A stretch of 64,000 nt of DNA from UBA8437 sp963582065. Its GTDB lineage: Bacteria; Planctomycetota; Planctomycetia; Planctomycetales; Planctomycetaceae. Positions 63,355 to 64,000 of the stretch are shown piece by piece. Positions within the stretch are counted from its first letter, which is position 1; each line of letters begins with the position of its first letter. Under the pieces are notes generated by a model. That model did no database searches and had not been told where the DNA came from. It saw nothing but the letters and a program-made list of their open reading frames with translations. The position numbers and the translations under genes were made by a program. The DNA lies in NCBI GenBank assembly GCA_963582065.1, contig CAUZRQ010000002.1:1-64000 (forward strand). Reading direction: 5' to 3'.

Positions 63355-64000
63355 TCAGGGTTCGGGGACCAGCAGCCGGCGGAGTCGCCTGATCCCGGGC
63401 CGCCGTTCCTCCGAGGACATGTAGAACCGGTAGCCGACGTCGGCCAGCGACAGGCCCAGCCAGGCCTCGATCGAACGGGCGGCGAACTGGCGGTTGATCA
63501 GAAACGGGTCGTCGAGCGCCTCGAGCATCCTGGGCAGCGCCCAGCCGGATCGTGTTCGGGCCAGCGCATCCAGCCCCACCAGGCGGACCGATTCGTGGTC
63601 GCTTTGCAGCCAGCCGGTGCCGACCGGATGTTCGCGACCGGGGTAGTTCCGGCGGACCTCGGTCGACGAATAGGCCTGACCGTACCACGTCTCGAGGTGT
63701 TCGAGTGTCCAGGCGATCGGGCGGTCGGTGTGACAGAGGTTGCAGGCGTTGAGGTGATTGGCTTCGATCGGTTCGGTGGCGGTCGGTGAATGGATGGTGT
63801 GCGTGCGGACGACATCCTGCAGTCCCTCGTTGATCCGGGGCATGTGGCAACTCATGCAGCCACTTCCGGAGCTGCCGATCGGGTGGTGCGTGTGCGCGGT
63901 TCGGGACTCGGGCGGCTCGAATTTTGTGTGACACTGCAGGCAGATCCGGTCGGTTTCGGCCGGTGGTCGTGTCCACCCGCCGGGTGCGGTGGCGGTGTGC
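63355..64000 (-). CDS. Multiheme cytochrome c, C-terminal part (runs off the right edge)
   Basis: The frame is open to the window edge, so the N-terminus lies outside. Reading from the edge, three heme-binding motifs are seen: CLQCH, CMSCH and CNLCH, with other His residues (THHPIG, HTIHSP) as possible axial ligands. The C-terminal half (LEHLETWYGQAY to LRRLLVPEP) has HEAT-like helices (LVGLDALART, EALDDPFLINRQFAARSIEAW). It resembles planctomycete multiheme proteins of the doubled-CXXCH or c-552-like types. It stops 10 bp from the Hsp70-like gene end. Confidence 0.8.
   Translation of the reverse strand, partial: HTATAPGGWTRPPAETDRICLQCHTKFEPPESRTAHTHHPIGSSGSGCMSCHMPRINEGLQDVVRTHTIHSPTATEPIEANHLNACNLCHTDRPIAWTLEHLETWYGQAYSSTEVRRNYPGREHPVGTGWLQSDHESVRLVGLDALARTRSGWALPRMLEALDDPFLINRQFAARSIEAWLGLSLADVGYRFYMSSEERRPGIRRLRRLLVPEP

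Overview
The window is high-GC bacterial DNA that looks like a planctomycete (phylum Planctomycetota) chromosome segment. The grounds are: giant surface proteins that begin with an Arg-rich stretch and the LEDRTLLS motif; several DUF1501 and DUF1549/DUF1553 (planctomycete cytochrome) proteins; a squalene-hopene cyclase; and a Planctomycetes-Verrucomicrobia-type bacterial microcompartment (BMC) operon. No rRNA, tRNA, CRISPR array, insertion sequence or prophage was seen. Genus cannot be fixed from the sequence alone.

Layout. 1-8.7 kb: two convergent giant secreted RTX-repeat proteins, one with a metzincin-like protease domain (5' end outside the window) and one with a subtilisin-like S8 domain, P domain and Calx-beta. 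9-16.5 kb: a DUF1549/1553 cytochrome plus DUF1501 pair, an Nramp-type transporter and a lone DUF1501 protein. 16.5-18.5 kb: mannonate dehydratase (UxuA family) and hisF, divergent. 18.5-25.5 kb: a PilT-like ATPase, an unusual membrane-anchored GspE/PilB-like ATPase, a CvpA-like membrane protein and a membrane-bound sigma-54 activator. 25.9-30.5 kb: an AsmA-like protein and a GT39-like glycosyltransferase, translationally coupled. 30.6-33.2 kb: hemE and hemG (late heme synthesis). 33.1-36.3 kb: histone-deacetylase-family protein and squalene-hopene cyclase. 36.5-46.8 kb: housekeeping genes (bioB, dnaE, uvrA, rimI, purN) and a small and a membrane-anchored protein of unknown function.

46.8-55.8 kb is the main system: a BMC operon in one orientation. 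Its order is DeoR-family regulator, PduL phosphotransacylase, two BMC-H shell proteins, acetate-kinase-like protein, BMC-P, CoA-acylating aldehyde dehydrogenase, BMC-P, a 223-aa presumed lumen protein, BMC-P, class II (fuculose-phosphate-type) aldolase, and a 401-aa TIM-barrel protein that resembles class I DeoC/FbaB aldolases. The expected pathway, from what is known of this BMC class, is fuculose/rhamnulose-1-phosphate to lactaldehyde plus DHAP, then lactyl-CoA, lactyl-phosphate and lactate with ATP. No NADH-recycling dehydrogenase lies within the cluster. Four exact 10-bp-phased repeats upstream of the regulator look like its operator.

55.9-64 kb: a zinc-ribbon membrane protein, a soluble histidine kinase, an orphan ABC ATPase coupled to a second DUF1549/1553-DUF1501 pair, a short Hsp70-like chaperone, and the C-terminal part of a multiheme cytochrome running off the right edge.
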